NCBI GenBank assembly: GCA_029549985.1
Contig: JAKPIB010000017.1
Location: forward strand, 62,001 to 126,000
DNA: 64,000 nucleotides
Origin: Bacillota bacterium
GTDB taxonomy: Bacteria; Bacillota; Clostridia; Caldicoprobacterales; DTU083
Direction: 5' to 3'
The notes beneath the pieces are model-generated. The model saw only the letters and a list, made by a program, of their open reading frames with translations, had not been told where the DNA came from and ran no database searches. A program made the position numbers and the translations under genes. Shown here one piece after another: positions 27,198 through 34,711 of the stretch. Position 1 is the first letter of the stretch, and every line of letters begins with the position of its first letter.

Positions 27198-29000
27198 TTA
27201 TGCCCTGCAGGCTTCCATTTGCTTGCGGGCAGCCTGCATCCTGAGCTCCGAGTCGGTTTCGAGATCCGCAGCGATCGGGTATATGGGCTTTCCTATATGA
27301 AGGCGCATGACCGGTTTTTTACGTATAAGCTTCATAAGACCTTTTGGAGCTTCAAAGGTGATCAGCATGGGCACGATCGGCACCCGGGCCTGGGCCGCCA
27401 GATAGAATGCTCCCTTTTTGAAGTCACGCAGGCTGGTATCATAGGGCTTGAGCTCCCCCTCGGGGAAAAAGTGCACGATGCAGTTGTTCATCAATAGGAA
27501 CTCCATCTCATCGAAGAAGGTCCTAAGCTCCATAATACTGTCAGGAATGGCTATTCCGCCAAGGACACGAACGATCGTGCCCGGCCAGAGGGTCTTTATG
27601 TTCTGAGGGATCGTTGGGAAGATGACCCTGCGGGGGAAAAAGGCCAGGCCCACCAAGGCACTGTCCAGCAGGTGGACATGATTGCATACCGTAAGCGCGC
27701 TCCTCAGGCCACGGAGATTCTTCCTGCCATAGACCCTGACGCCCAGGATGAAGCGGGTCCAGAACAGGAGTAAGGGATAGGCGATGACAACCTGGAACAA
27801 GCGGGTAAGGAACCTGAAAAATACGCTGCGGTAATATTCATTTCCACCCTTTTTGGACATGGACAAATATACCTTTTCCATTTTTCTCACGCTGTGCTCC
27901 AGTGCGTACTGCTTCCCAAAGCGAGCGTATTTTTTGCCGGCCTCTCTCAGCCGCTTCGGATCATCCAGCCAATAATCGATCCTTTCCGCCAATGATTCCG
28001 GAGACCCTGCTTTAAAGGTATTCTGAGAGCTGAGCGCAAACTGGGCCGCGGCGCTCCGCCTGCTGTCGGAGATTATCGGGACCAGCCCGCATGCGATCGC
28101 TTCGATGCAGGAGATGCCTTCGATCTCCACATCCGAGGCATGTACATACAGGTCGCAGTCGTGTATTAGCCTGATCAGGTCGTCGCGGTCATAATAACCG
28201 AACACGGGAGGGTTGGGTAGCTTGGACCCAAGGCGGCGAAGCTTCTTTCCCCAGGGGCCCTTCCCGGCAAAATAGAGCTGGATGCGGTCGGCATAGCGGG
28301 ACCTCATGACGGCGCGGATCAGGACATCCTGCCTTTTTTCAGGAGAAAGCCTGCCTATCATAAGTATCTTGATCGGGTCAAAGGAATGCTCCTTCGGCTG
28401 ATCAGGAGGACAAAACGCCGGATGGACACCGTTTGAGATGACGTGCAGCCGTGATCTATACCCATGGTTTCGAAGCTGGGCGGCAATAAACTTCGAGGGG
28501 CAGTGGATATGGGTAAACCTGCGGTAGAAAAGCAGGTAAAACATGAAATATACCAGGTGTCCAACCAGGGGGACCGATTTAAGGCCTATGTTGTAGGTGA
28601 TGTTTTCAGGCTGTATGTGGAATGCAGCGATAGCAGGGATGTTCATCCGCCTGGCAGCTTTCTGCGCTGAACGTCCAAGGGCCCAGGGCTGATAGATATG
28701 CACTACATCTGACCCCGATATCGCCTTTTCCAGGATGGACCGAACCGGCTTTGCGAAGAGCGTATTCTGCTTATGGGCCAGCCTGCTTGCGATAGGGATC
28801 TTAAACTCAGGCAGATAGAACATTTCAAAACCGGTATTCTGGTCTTTGCCGCTTTTGGCAGGGTCACCGCATGTGAGTATGCGGATCTGGTGGCCGCGCC
28901 GCGCCAATACTTCTGCGAACCGCATAGCTGAAATGGTGGTCCCGTTGTTGTTTATATTAAAGGTATCATTCACGAGTGTAATAACCATAGGATACCTCAC
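27198..29000 (-). CDS. Glycosyltransferase (GT4) fused to PlsC-type acyltransferase
   Basis: A 600-residue two-domain protein. Residues 1-380 are a GT-B glycosyltransferase of family 4: glycine-rich N-terminus VNDTFNINNNGTTIS, GRLSPEKRQD near 216-225, and the nucleotide-sugar site with the EX7E pair E292/E300 in EIEGISCIEAIACGLVP. Residues 400-600 are a lysophospholipid acyltransferase domain: block I NHVHLLDS (H441, D446) and block III FPEGEL (512-517), preceded by a hydrophobic stretch at 395-420. The pairing suggests synthesis of a membrane glycolipid with both sugar and acyl transfer done by one membrane-associated protein. The acceptor is unknown. No neighbour belongs obviously to the same pathway. 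Confidence 0.88.
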   Translation of the reverse strand: MRYPMVITLVNDTFNINNNGTTISAMRFAEVLARRGHQIRILTCGDPAKSGKDQNTGFEMFYLPEFKIPIASRLAHKQNTLFAKPVRSILEKAISGSDVVHIYQPWALGRSAQKAARRMNIPAIAAFHIQPENITYNIGLKSVPLVGHLVYFMFYLLFYRRFTHIHCPSKFIAAQLRNHGYRSRLHVISNGVHPAFCPPDQPKEHSFDPIKILMIGRLSPEKRQDVLIRAVMRSRYADRIQLYFAGKGPWGKKLRRLGSKLPNPPVFGYYDRDDLIRLIHDCDLYVHASDVEIEGISCIEAIACGLVPIISDSRRSAAAQFALSSQNTFKAGSPESLAERIDYWLDDPKRLREAGKKYARFGKQYALEHSVRKMEKVYLSMSKKGGNEYYRSVFFRFLTRLFQVVIAYPLLLFWTRFILGVRVYGRKNLRGLRSALTVCNHVHLLDSALVGLAFFPRRVIFPTIPQNIKTLWPGTIVRVLGGIAIPDSIMELRTFFDEMEFLLMNNCIVHFFPEGELKPYDTSLRDFKKGAFYLAAQARVPIVPMLITFEAPKGLMKLIRKKPVMRLHIGKPIYPIAADLETDSELRMQAARKQMEACRA

Positions 29001-29230
29001 TCCTCTTTCTTAAACAGCTGGTGCTTGTCTTTCCGTGAATACACTCATCTACCTTTATATATATTTTAGCAGAAAAATCGTCAAAAGTTAAGATATTTTA
29101 AGAATCTCACAAACATTTTCATATGATGACTGCATGCCTCGATCAGGTTAGTGCCATGTGGAACGTGTGCTACTATAATGTATGATATACATTTGGAAAT
29201 ATGACGAGCTGTTTAAATCAGCTCTATAAG

Positions 29231-29259
29231 TTGACTGGCCAGCCGGAAAACGATACAAT
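29231..29259 (+). promoter_or_regulatory. Promoter of the riboswitch-eam operon
   Basis: TTGACT, 17 bases, TACAAT; predicted start near 29266, about 50 bases before the riboswitch aptamer. The rest of the 29001-29316 gap shows no gene and presumably also holds the promoter of the divergent glycosyltransferase. Confidence 0.65.
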
Positions 29260-29315
29260 AAAATACACACATGGTGGCTAATCAGCATATAACAATTACA
29301 TACTCATATATACCT

Positions 29316-29466
29316 GAACCATAAGCGCTGAATTTCTGTGTAGACAGGATACGGGGGAACCATTTTTGGGGTGAATCCGGGCTCTCACACGCCGGGAGAT
29401 CGGTAGGGCTAATTCCTTTCGGTCCGAATCCGTCAGCTAACCTCGGAAGCTTTGAAGGGATAAGGT
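29316..29466 (+). ncRNA. Cyclic-di-AMP riboswitch (ydaO-yuaA type)
   Basis: All conserved blocks of the ydaO motif appear in order: CGCTGAAT at 29326, GGGGGAACC at 29353, GGGGTGAATCC near 29369, CACGCCGGGAG near 29389, GTAGGGCTAAT near 29403, and the diagnostic CCGAATCCGTCAGCTAACC at 29424-29442 followed by CGGAAGCTTTGAAGGGA. This class binds two c-di-AMP molecules and normally turns expression off when c-di-AMP is high. A terminator hairpin directly follows, then the aminomutase gene, so the switch should act on termination. Confidence 0.95.
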
Positions 29467-29480
29467 GATATTTTGCATTT

Positions 29481-29516
29481 AAAGCGGTCTTCACAGTCAG
29501 TGAGACCGCTTTTTAA
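29481..29516 (+). terminator. Riboswitch expression-platform terminator
   Basis: AAAGCGGTCTTCAC pairs with GTGAGACCGCTTT (one unpaired base) around a short loop, followed by TT and A-rich DNA. It lies 15 bases after the aptamer and 28 bases before the eam ATG. Confidence 0.85.
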
Positions 29517-29543
29517 ATAATCTAAATGGAGGTGTTATCCCAT

Positions 29544-30779
29544 ATGGGACATTTCACTGCAAAACCGGCTTTTCAAGCCAGGACCGACAGGTTTGACAAA
29601 TTAAAGGATTCCATAGCGGATTACCTTCAGTGCAAGGACAAAATACTGACAGGCCTTGATGATGAGGAGCGTATTGGGGCCCAGAAAAGAAAGATAATGG
29701 ACCGGCTGGGGGCCACCGAAGAGCAGTGGAACGACTACAGATGGCAGCTGGCCAACCGGTTTACCGATATTGACGATTTTGCCGACCTTATCGGAGTATC
29801 ACCTGAAGCCGCAGCGAAAATCAAAGAGGTTGGCACGACCTATCGCTATGCCATATCACCCTACTACCTGTCGCTGATCGACCCTGAGGATCCAGCCTGC
29901 CCTATCAGGCGGCAGGCGGTACCATCGCCGGAGGAGCTCGATCCTGACGGAGACCTCGATCCAATGGACGAGGCCGGCTGGACTCCTGTTGACCTTGTAA
30001 CGAGAAGGTATCCGGACCGCCTGATCATAAAGGTCACGAACGTGTGCGGGATGTACTGCCGTTTTTGCCAAAGGCGGCGCCTGATCGGAGAAACGGACAC
30101 CCATGCGCCCTGGGACCAGATCAAGCAGGCCATCGAATACGTGAGAGAACACGAGGAGATCCGGGATGTGCTGATCACGGGCGGAGACGCATTCATGCTC
30201 AGTGATAGCATGATCGAAAGGCTGCTTATATCACTTAGAGAGATCGACCACGTGGAGATCATAAGATTCGGGACTCGGACACCCGTTACCCTTCCCCAGC
30301 GCATCACTGAAAATCTGGTAAATATACTGAAGAAATATCATCCGGTTTATGTAAACACACATTTCAACAGTACGCGGGAAATCACCAGGGAATCAAAGGA
30401 GGCCTGCGAACGGCTGGCTAATGCGGGCATCCCCCTTGGAAACCAGATGGTGCTGCTGAACGGGGTCAACAACGATCCACACATAGTGAGAAAGCTGAAC
30501 CAAAGCCTTCTGAAGATCCGGGTCAAGCCCTACTATATCTTCCACCCAAAGACGATCAAGGGTACTTCGCATTTTTGGGTCCGCATCGAAGACGGCATGG
30601 AGATAATGGAGTCCTTGAGGGGGCGTACATCGGGCATGGCGATCCCCGCATACATCGTCAACGGGCCGGGCGGCCTCGGGAAAACCCCGATCCTGCCCAA
30701 TTACCTGATGTACCTCGGGACTGAAAAGGCGGTATTCCGCAACTGGGAAGGCAAGCTCTTTGAGATAGAAAATAAATAA
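29544..30779 (+). CDS. eam: Glutamate 2,3-aminomutase (radical SAM, PLP)
   Basis: KamA-family radical-SAM/PLP aminomutase, 411 residues from the ATG at 29544, chosen because GGAGGTG lies 9 bases upstream. C168, C172 and C175 (CGMYCRFC) hold the 4Fe-4S cluster; K380 in GPGGLGKTP binds PLP. In lysine 2,3-aminomutase two Asp (293 and 330 of the C. subterminale enzyme) bind the lysine side-chain amine. In a gap-free alignment these are K336 and N373 here. The same Lys/Asn pair with the same spacing is reported for glutamate 2,3-aminomutase of C. difficile. The product would be beta-glutamate, a compatible solute. No ablB-type acetyltransferase is nearby, which also argues against the beta-lysine pathway. 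It lies behind a c-di-AMP riboswitch. Confidence 0.88.
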   Translation: MGHFTAKPAFQARTDRFDKLKDSIADYLQCKDKILTGLDDEERIGAQKRKIMDRLGATEEQWNDYRWQLANRFTDIDDFADLIGVSPEAAAKIKEVGTTYRYAISPYYLSLIDPEDPACPIRRQAVPSPEELDPDGDLDPMDEAGWTPVDLVTRRYPDRLIIKVTNVCGMYCRFCQRRRLIGETDTHAPWDQIKQAIEYVREHEEIRDVLITGGDAFMLSDSMIERLLISLREIDHVEIIRFGTRTPVTLPQRITENLVNILKKYHPVYVNTHFNSTREITRESKEACERLANAGIPLGNQMVLLNGVNNDPHIVRKLNQSLLKIRVKPYYIFHPKTIKGTSHFWVRIEDGMEIMESLRGRTSGMAIPAYIVNGPGGLGKTPILPNYLMYLGTEKAVFRNWEGKLFEIENK

Positions 30780-30795
30780 ACTAGCACTGGGGATA

Positions 30796-32445
30796 ATGCT
30801 GCTGATCCCGATGCTTGCAGTGCTCCTGGCGGTCATCATATCACCGATTGCAGGCATGCTTAGCCGTTCCCTGACCGATTATAACATTATAGATCCGCCG
30901 CGTTTTATCGGGCTGGAAAACTACATCGAATTATTTAAAAATGATGATATTTTTACTATAGCTTTGGCCAACACCTTTGGACTTGCTTTGCTGACCGCAT
31001 CGATCTCAGGGACATTGGCATATGCGCTATCACTGTTGTTAAGAAAGGCACACAGGGCCATCAGGTATATAGTCATCCTGGTCTTTGACCTGGTTTCGCT
31101 TTATATGCTGACAGGCGACGCTCTTAATTTTCTCCTTGACAGTGACCGCCATGGCTTGCTCAACTACCTGCTGATGGACCTTAGTATCATCAAGGAGCCT
31201 GTTCAGTTTTTGCTAAAATATGTTTGGCAGATACATCTGTTGTATATGTGCCTTATACTGTTCGGCCCCATGCTCACTGTACTGAGCCTTGTAAAAATGC
31301 GAAAGGTCCGGGGAAATTCGTTTCTGCAGCTTTTGCTCCCGCTGGAAAGCAGCCTGCACGTCTACCTGGCCGGAGCCCTGCCCTTGCTGCTGATGCCTTT
31401 ATGCAGAAATGCATCCTTGTCTGCCTTCGGGCCCGTCTCTCTTGACTACGCAGCCCATACGATCATGGGGCATTATATCAATCAATACGCGACTCTGTTG
31501 CAGGCCGGCTATGCTTCGGCGGTTGGCATAGCATCACTGCTTTTGACCGGAGCGTATCTGATCATACTCATAGCGATAAGCTGCGGAATAATGCATTTGG
31601 TGGCACTGTTGAAGCGGGGAATCAAATCAAGACAAGGCAATACGGAAATGCAGCCAGGTCCGGCCGGAGATCTCGCCCCAAATATAGTTGGGATCGTGAT
31701 GATCTTCATAGGTCTTGTTTTCCTGTTCCCGTTTTTCCTGGTGCTGATGACCTCATTCAAGGATGTCTCTGATTTGCTTATGTATCCTCCGACGATCATG
31801 CCCAGAAAGCCGACCCTTATAAACTATATCGACCTGTTCACGAACAGCTTTGACGGCTATCCCTTCTCAGGCTTGCTGGTCAGTATGTTGGCAGTTCCCT
31901 TCCTGCCTGCCCTTGCAGTGACATTGGTGAGCACTGTCTCGGCGTTTGGCGCTGCCTATTATGAATATAAGGGCCGCCGGCCGCTTTATGCGCTTATACT
32001 GGCAAGCTTTATGCTGCTGCCGACCGCTATGCTGCCTGATTATAGCAATCGTCTTATATATAACAATGACATGCTGCTTGGCTTTTATGCGGCATTTTTC
32101 AGCGCAGCCCCGCTTATAGGCTTAGCCTGGTTCAAGTCGGTTATCGATAGGGCAAGACAAACCGGTACCGGCTTGTTTAAGGCGGTCCTGCTAAACTCTA
32201 TCCCTGTGATTTTAGTGACCTATCTTATGTGCTACATAAGCCCCTTCGCAAATGACTTATCATTAAAACAGACTGGTTTCACATTGTATTCGAGCATCGT
32301 AGAGTCGTCCACAGTCGCGAATAGAGGTATCGTTACGGCTTCCTGGGTGATAAGATCAGGAATCGCTTCCCTGTTCCTCCTGGCAGCCTTCCTGACCGCG
32401 GTCAAATTTTCCCCCCGAAAAGGAAGGGAGCAGGACAGGATCTAG
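30796..32445 (+). CDS. Fused MalF-MalG-like ABC permease with degenerate coupling loops
   Basis: A 549-residue protein with about twelve membrane segments. The first half resembles MalF-type (CUT1) permeases (SLTDYNIIDPPRFIGLENYI), and the second half MalG-type permeases (LMTSFKDVSDLLMYPPTIMP then TLINYIDLF). In both halves the EAA loop that docks the ATPase has lost its EAA...DGA residues (first half KMRKVRGNSFLQLLLPL, second half KSVIDRARQTGTGLFKAVLL). No binding protein or ATPase gene is near. It starts 16 bases after eam, with only a GGGG 3 bases before the ATG, and family similarity begins slightly upstream, so translational coupling or an upstream non-ATG start is possible. Same operon as eam. 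Substrate unknown. Confidence 0.78.
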   Translation: MLLIPMLAVLLAVIISPIAGMLSRSLTDYNIIDPPRFIGLENYIELFKNDDIFTIALANTFGLALLTASISGTLAYALSLLLRKAHRAIRYIVILVFDLVSLYMLTGDALNFLLDSDRHGLLNYLLMDLSIIKEPVQFLLKYVWQIHLLYMCLILFGPMLTVLSLVKMRKVRGNSFLQLLLPLESSLHVYLAGALPLLLMPLCRNASLSAFGPVSLDYAAHTIMGHYINQYATLLQAGYASAVGIASLLLTGAYLIILIAISCGIMHLVALLKRGIKSRQGNTEMQPGPAGDLAPNIVGIVMIFIGLVFLFPFFLVLMTSFKDVSDLLMYPPTIMPRKPTLINYIDLFTNSFDGYPFSGLLVSMLAVPFLPALAVTLVSTVSAFGAAYYEYKGRRPLYALILASFMLLPTAMLPDYSNRLIYNNDMLLGFYAAFFSAAPLIGLAWFKSVIDRARQTGTGLFKAVLLNSIPVILVTYLMCYISPFANDLSLKQTGFTLYSSIVESSTVANRGIVTASWVIRSGIASLFLLAAFLTAVKFSPRKGREQDRI

Positions 32446-32762
32446 ACATTTTCAACCAGCCTTTTGAAGAGCTCCACCGCCCCGTTTATGTCCTTTTCAT
32501 CCGGGTGCCCTTTGGCGATCCCCCCGAACAGCTTGAACGGGCCGAAGGTGTCATAGCCCCTGCAGCAATATGTTCCAAGCAGGCTGCATGACTTATCCCT
32601 TACGATCCGTTTCACTTTCCTTGTATAATCCGTAGTATTTGAACCGCAGGTATATATGAGGAAAACCCTCTTGCCTGGGGGCAGGTTGTTCCTTGCAAAG
32701 TCCATGACTGCCTTGCTGAACCTACTGAAATATACGCCGGATGCAAAGCCTATAAGAGAATA
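32442..32762 (-). pseudogene. N-terminally truncated flavodoxin-like gene
   Basis: The readable frame covers only the C-terminal two thirds of a flavodoxin-fold protein: LIGFASGVYFSRFSKAVMDF, then PPGKRVFLIYTCGSNT and SCSLLGTYCCRGYDTFGPF. The FMN phosphate-binding N-terminus (normally a VVYYSxTGNT-type loop) is missing, and an in-frame stop lies at 32763-32765, exactly where the DNA turns AT-rich. An internal ATG at 32705 has no evident ribosome binding site. Its stop codon overlaps that of the fused permease by 4 bases on the opposite strand. Confidence 0.7.
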
Positions 32763-32791
32763 TTATTCCTTTTGAATATTATTACTTTTAA

Positions 32792-32822
32792 ACTAAAAAA
32801 AAGAGTATTTTACTACTCTTTT
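32792..32822 (-). terminator. Terminator of the AT-rich small gene
   Basis: Minus strand AAAAGAGTA pairs with TACTCTTTT around 6 bases, followed by more T. The stem overlaps the stop codon of the 86-residue gene. Confidence 0.8.
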
Positions 32823-33081
32823 ATTTTAGTATTTCATGCTCAAATATACTAAATTTTCCCAAATTCAATTTTCTGCACCAATATTCAATTCTTTCATCAA
32901 CTTCTTCTTCTGAATATTTCTTATCTTCCAATATTTGACAATACTTTTCTTCTTCTTCATCAAAGCCTATTCCTAAATCCCTTATAATACCTATTTTTTC
33001 ACCCTCTGCCGTTTTTATTTTAGCAACGTAAAGATTTTTTGTTTTAGTGTCGTCAAGGTCAATTACTATCATGTTTTTCAT
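32821..33081 (-). CDS. Hypothetical acidic 86-residue protein, AT-rich gene
   Basis: A small acidic soluble protein: MKNMIVIDLDDTKTKNLYVA, a central EEEEKYCQILEDKKYSEEEV and a C-terminal WCRKLNLGKFSIFEHEIL. Two cysteines, no membrane segment. I do not recognise the family. GGAG lies 8 bases before the ATG, and a terminator overlaps the stop, so it is a self-contained unit. Codons strongly favour A/T, unlike all neighbours, which suggests acquisition from a low-G+C relative. Confidence 0.65.
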   Translation of the reverse strand: MKNMIVIDLDDTKTKNLYVAKIKTAEGEKIGIIRDLGIGFDEEEEKYCQILEDKKYSEEEVDERIEYWCRKLNLGKFSIFEHEILK

Positions 33082-33229
33082 AATCGTTTCTCCTTTCTTT
33101 TTTTATTTTTTATATCATAAATGTAAGCTGACAGGTCTGCCTTCCTGCATTCGGCCGCATCGATCAACCTTCATAAGAACACCTCCGCCCAAGTACTTAC
33201 TAAAGCTAAAGTTTATCGTCAGATGACCT

Positions 33230-34321
33230 TTATATAAGTCCCTCCAGGTATTCAACTATGTCTCTGGCCTTAGGCGGGCAACCCCTGACGCATTTGTCAA
33301 ATCCTGAGGCGCATGCGCCGATGCCTATCCCGTCCAGCTTCTTGTTTCTGAAGTTCTGGCCTATGTACAATTTGTCCTCTAACCTGCTCAGCAAACCCCT
33401 TTCATCCAGTCTCTCCAGCGCATAAATCAGGCTCCCATAGCAGGCTGAGCAGGCGCTGTCTTCGACTATATGCCGGGCTAAGTACCGGACCCTTCTCGAA
33501 GGTGTTATTTTTCTAATGCCCTCATCCTTGTTCAGCTCGACTATATCGGCCTTTTCCAGATCTGATGAGCCGGCTCCGATTTGCTCAGCCATGCTTATAT
33601 ACGGGACTTCCTCTATGCTATAGCCTATCAGGTGGGCTGCGTATGAGTCGACCAGCACGGGATCCTTGCCCGCGATGATCCTGTTCATCTGGACCGGATT
33701 GCCGCCCTCCTCAAAATTGAGGTCTCCGTTCATGCCATCTACGATTATGAGGTCTTGTCTTATGAGCTTGTTCAAATATGCTATGGGCTTGTGCAAACCC
33801 ATGGTGTGGAACCGTCTCTTCTCGGAATCGGGAATGCAGCCCTTCAGGTTCTTCAGGGCGCAGGTCAGGTTGGTCTGGCAGTGGCCCTTGAGGACCGGTA
33901 CATTGATCAGATAATCGACCTTTGCCGCATACTCGCAGATGCTTATGGTCATGCCGCCGGTTTCAACCGGCCTTGAACTGTCCCTCTGGAGATCGACCAG
34001 GGGGACTCCGTATTCCTTCGACAGGTCCTCATACCCGCATACTCTAAAGGCTTCCCCTGTCCTGCCTCCTACCCAGGAGCCCTCCATGATGACTATGTTG
34101 TCGTGCCCCTTTGATTTGAGGTATTCGATGATACCTGCCACTATTTCGGGTGAGGTCGTTGCGCCCGAGCTTGCTGGCTTTGCCACAACGAGATTGGGCT
34201 TGATGCCGATAAGGGCATTATCCCCTATTTCCTTCTCAGGCTTTATGGCTTCCAGCACCTCCATGACCATTTGCTTCGGACTATCTCCGTAAATGACCCG
34301 GATCCAATTCCTATCGAGCAT
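33230..34321 (-). CDS. DUF362-domain protein with C-terminal cysteine clusters
   Basis: A 363-residue member of the DUF362 family, often associated with iron-sulfur ferredoxin-like domains in anaerobes. Typical segments: IGIKPNLVVAKPASSGATTS, VDYLINVPVLKGHCQTNLT, ALKNLKGCIPDSEKRRFH and LIIVDGMNGDL. The C-terminus has CSAC (VEDSACSACYG) and CASGFDKCVRGCPP, which could bind a metal cluster. The start at 34321 is chosen because AAGGAG lies upstream at normal spacing; the frame is open to 34345. Enzymatic function unknown. Confidence 0.8.
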   Translation of the reverse strand: MLDRNWIRVIYGDSPKQMVMEVLEAIKPEKEIGDNALIGIKPNLVVAKPASSGATTSPEIVAGIIEYLKSKGHDNIVIMEGSWVGGRTGEAFRVCGYEDLSKEYGVPLVDLQRDSSRPVETGGMTISICEYAAKVDYLINVPVLKGHCQTNLTCALKNLKGCIPDSEKRRFHTMGLHKPIAYLNKLIRQDLIIVDGMNGDLNFEEGGNPVQMNRIIAGKDPVLVDSYAAHLIGYSIEEVPYISMAEQIGAGSSDLEKADIVELNKDEGIRKITPSRRVRYLARHIVEDSACSACYGSLIYALERLDERGLLSRLEDKLYIGQNFRNKKLDGIGIGACASGFDKCVRGCPPKARDIVEYLEGLI

Positions 34322-34395
34322 CGAAACCCGCTCCTTTGCCTGCATTTCTTCCTTCGCCAGTAATTCTGCCTGAATCCTGGTGATTCCTGCTTGTG

Positions 34396-34424
34396 TTGAA
34401 ACACATATCTGTTTTTACTATAAT
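34396..34424 (+). promoter_or_regulatory. Promoter of the Cys-rich small protein
   Basis: TTGAAA, 17 bases, TATAAT, about 35 bases before the ATG at 34459. Confidence 0.75.
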
Positions 34425-34458
34425 TATCATGTAGATTATAAATTCCGGGGGGTTTAAA

Positions 34459-34650
34459 ATGGCTTGCAATAATACTATAAAGTGCACATGTACATATACC
34501 TCATGCTCCCGTCACGGCAAGTGCTGTGAATGCGTTGCATACCACCGCAGGAGCGGAGAAGTGCCGGGTTGCTTCTTTTCCGCATCCGGTGAAAAGACTT
34601 ATGACAGGTCGATCGATAACCTTTATCAGGATCATAAAAAGAGCCGCTAA
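34459..34650 (+). CDS. Small Cys-rich protein (DUF6485-like)
   Basis: A 63-residue protein with a compact cysteine pattern: [20 protein letters not shown], then [14 protein letters not shown]. Seven or eight cysteines with two histidines suggest a metal site. Similar short proteins are common in Clostridia and have no known function. GGGGGG lies a few bases before the ATG. It is a monocistronic unit with its own near-consensus promoter and terminator, which argues that it is truly expressed. Confidence 0.8.
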   Translation: MACNNTIKCTCTYTSCSRHGKCCECVAYHRRSGEVPGCFFSASGEKTYDRSIDNLYQDHKKSR

Positions 34651-34657
34651 ACACTCA

Positions 34658-34693
34658 CCCCCCTTCCCTGATACAGGGCAAGGGGGGCGTTTT
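34658..34693 (+). terminator. Terminator of the Cys-rich small gene
   Basis: CCCCCCTTCCCTG pairs with CAGGGCAAGGGGGG (one bulged base) around a 3-base loop, followed by CGTTTT. The convergent methyltransferase gene ends just beyond. Confidence 0.8.
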
Positions 34694-34711
34694 ATACAGA
34701 TGCGCTTATAT

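Larger units (their letters stand above)
32757..33117. other. AT-rich island next to the flavodoxin remnant
   Basis: About 360 bases of markedly lower G+C than everything around it. It contains one small gene with its own ribosome binding site and terminator. The left edge coincides with the truncation point of the flavodoxin frame. On the right side an isolated GGAGGT plus ATG (33174, minus strand) opens only 19 codons before a stop at 33115. No inverted repeats or integrase are visible. Confidence 0.5.

Noticed and set aside
29544-30779. Lysine 2,3-aminomutase (beta-lysine pathway) annotation
   Set aside because: Both lysine-binding Asp are replaced by Lys and Asn, and no ablB-like acetyltransferase is adjacent.
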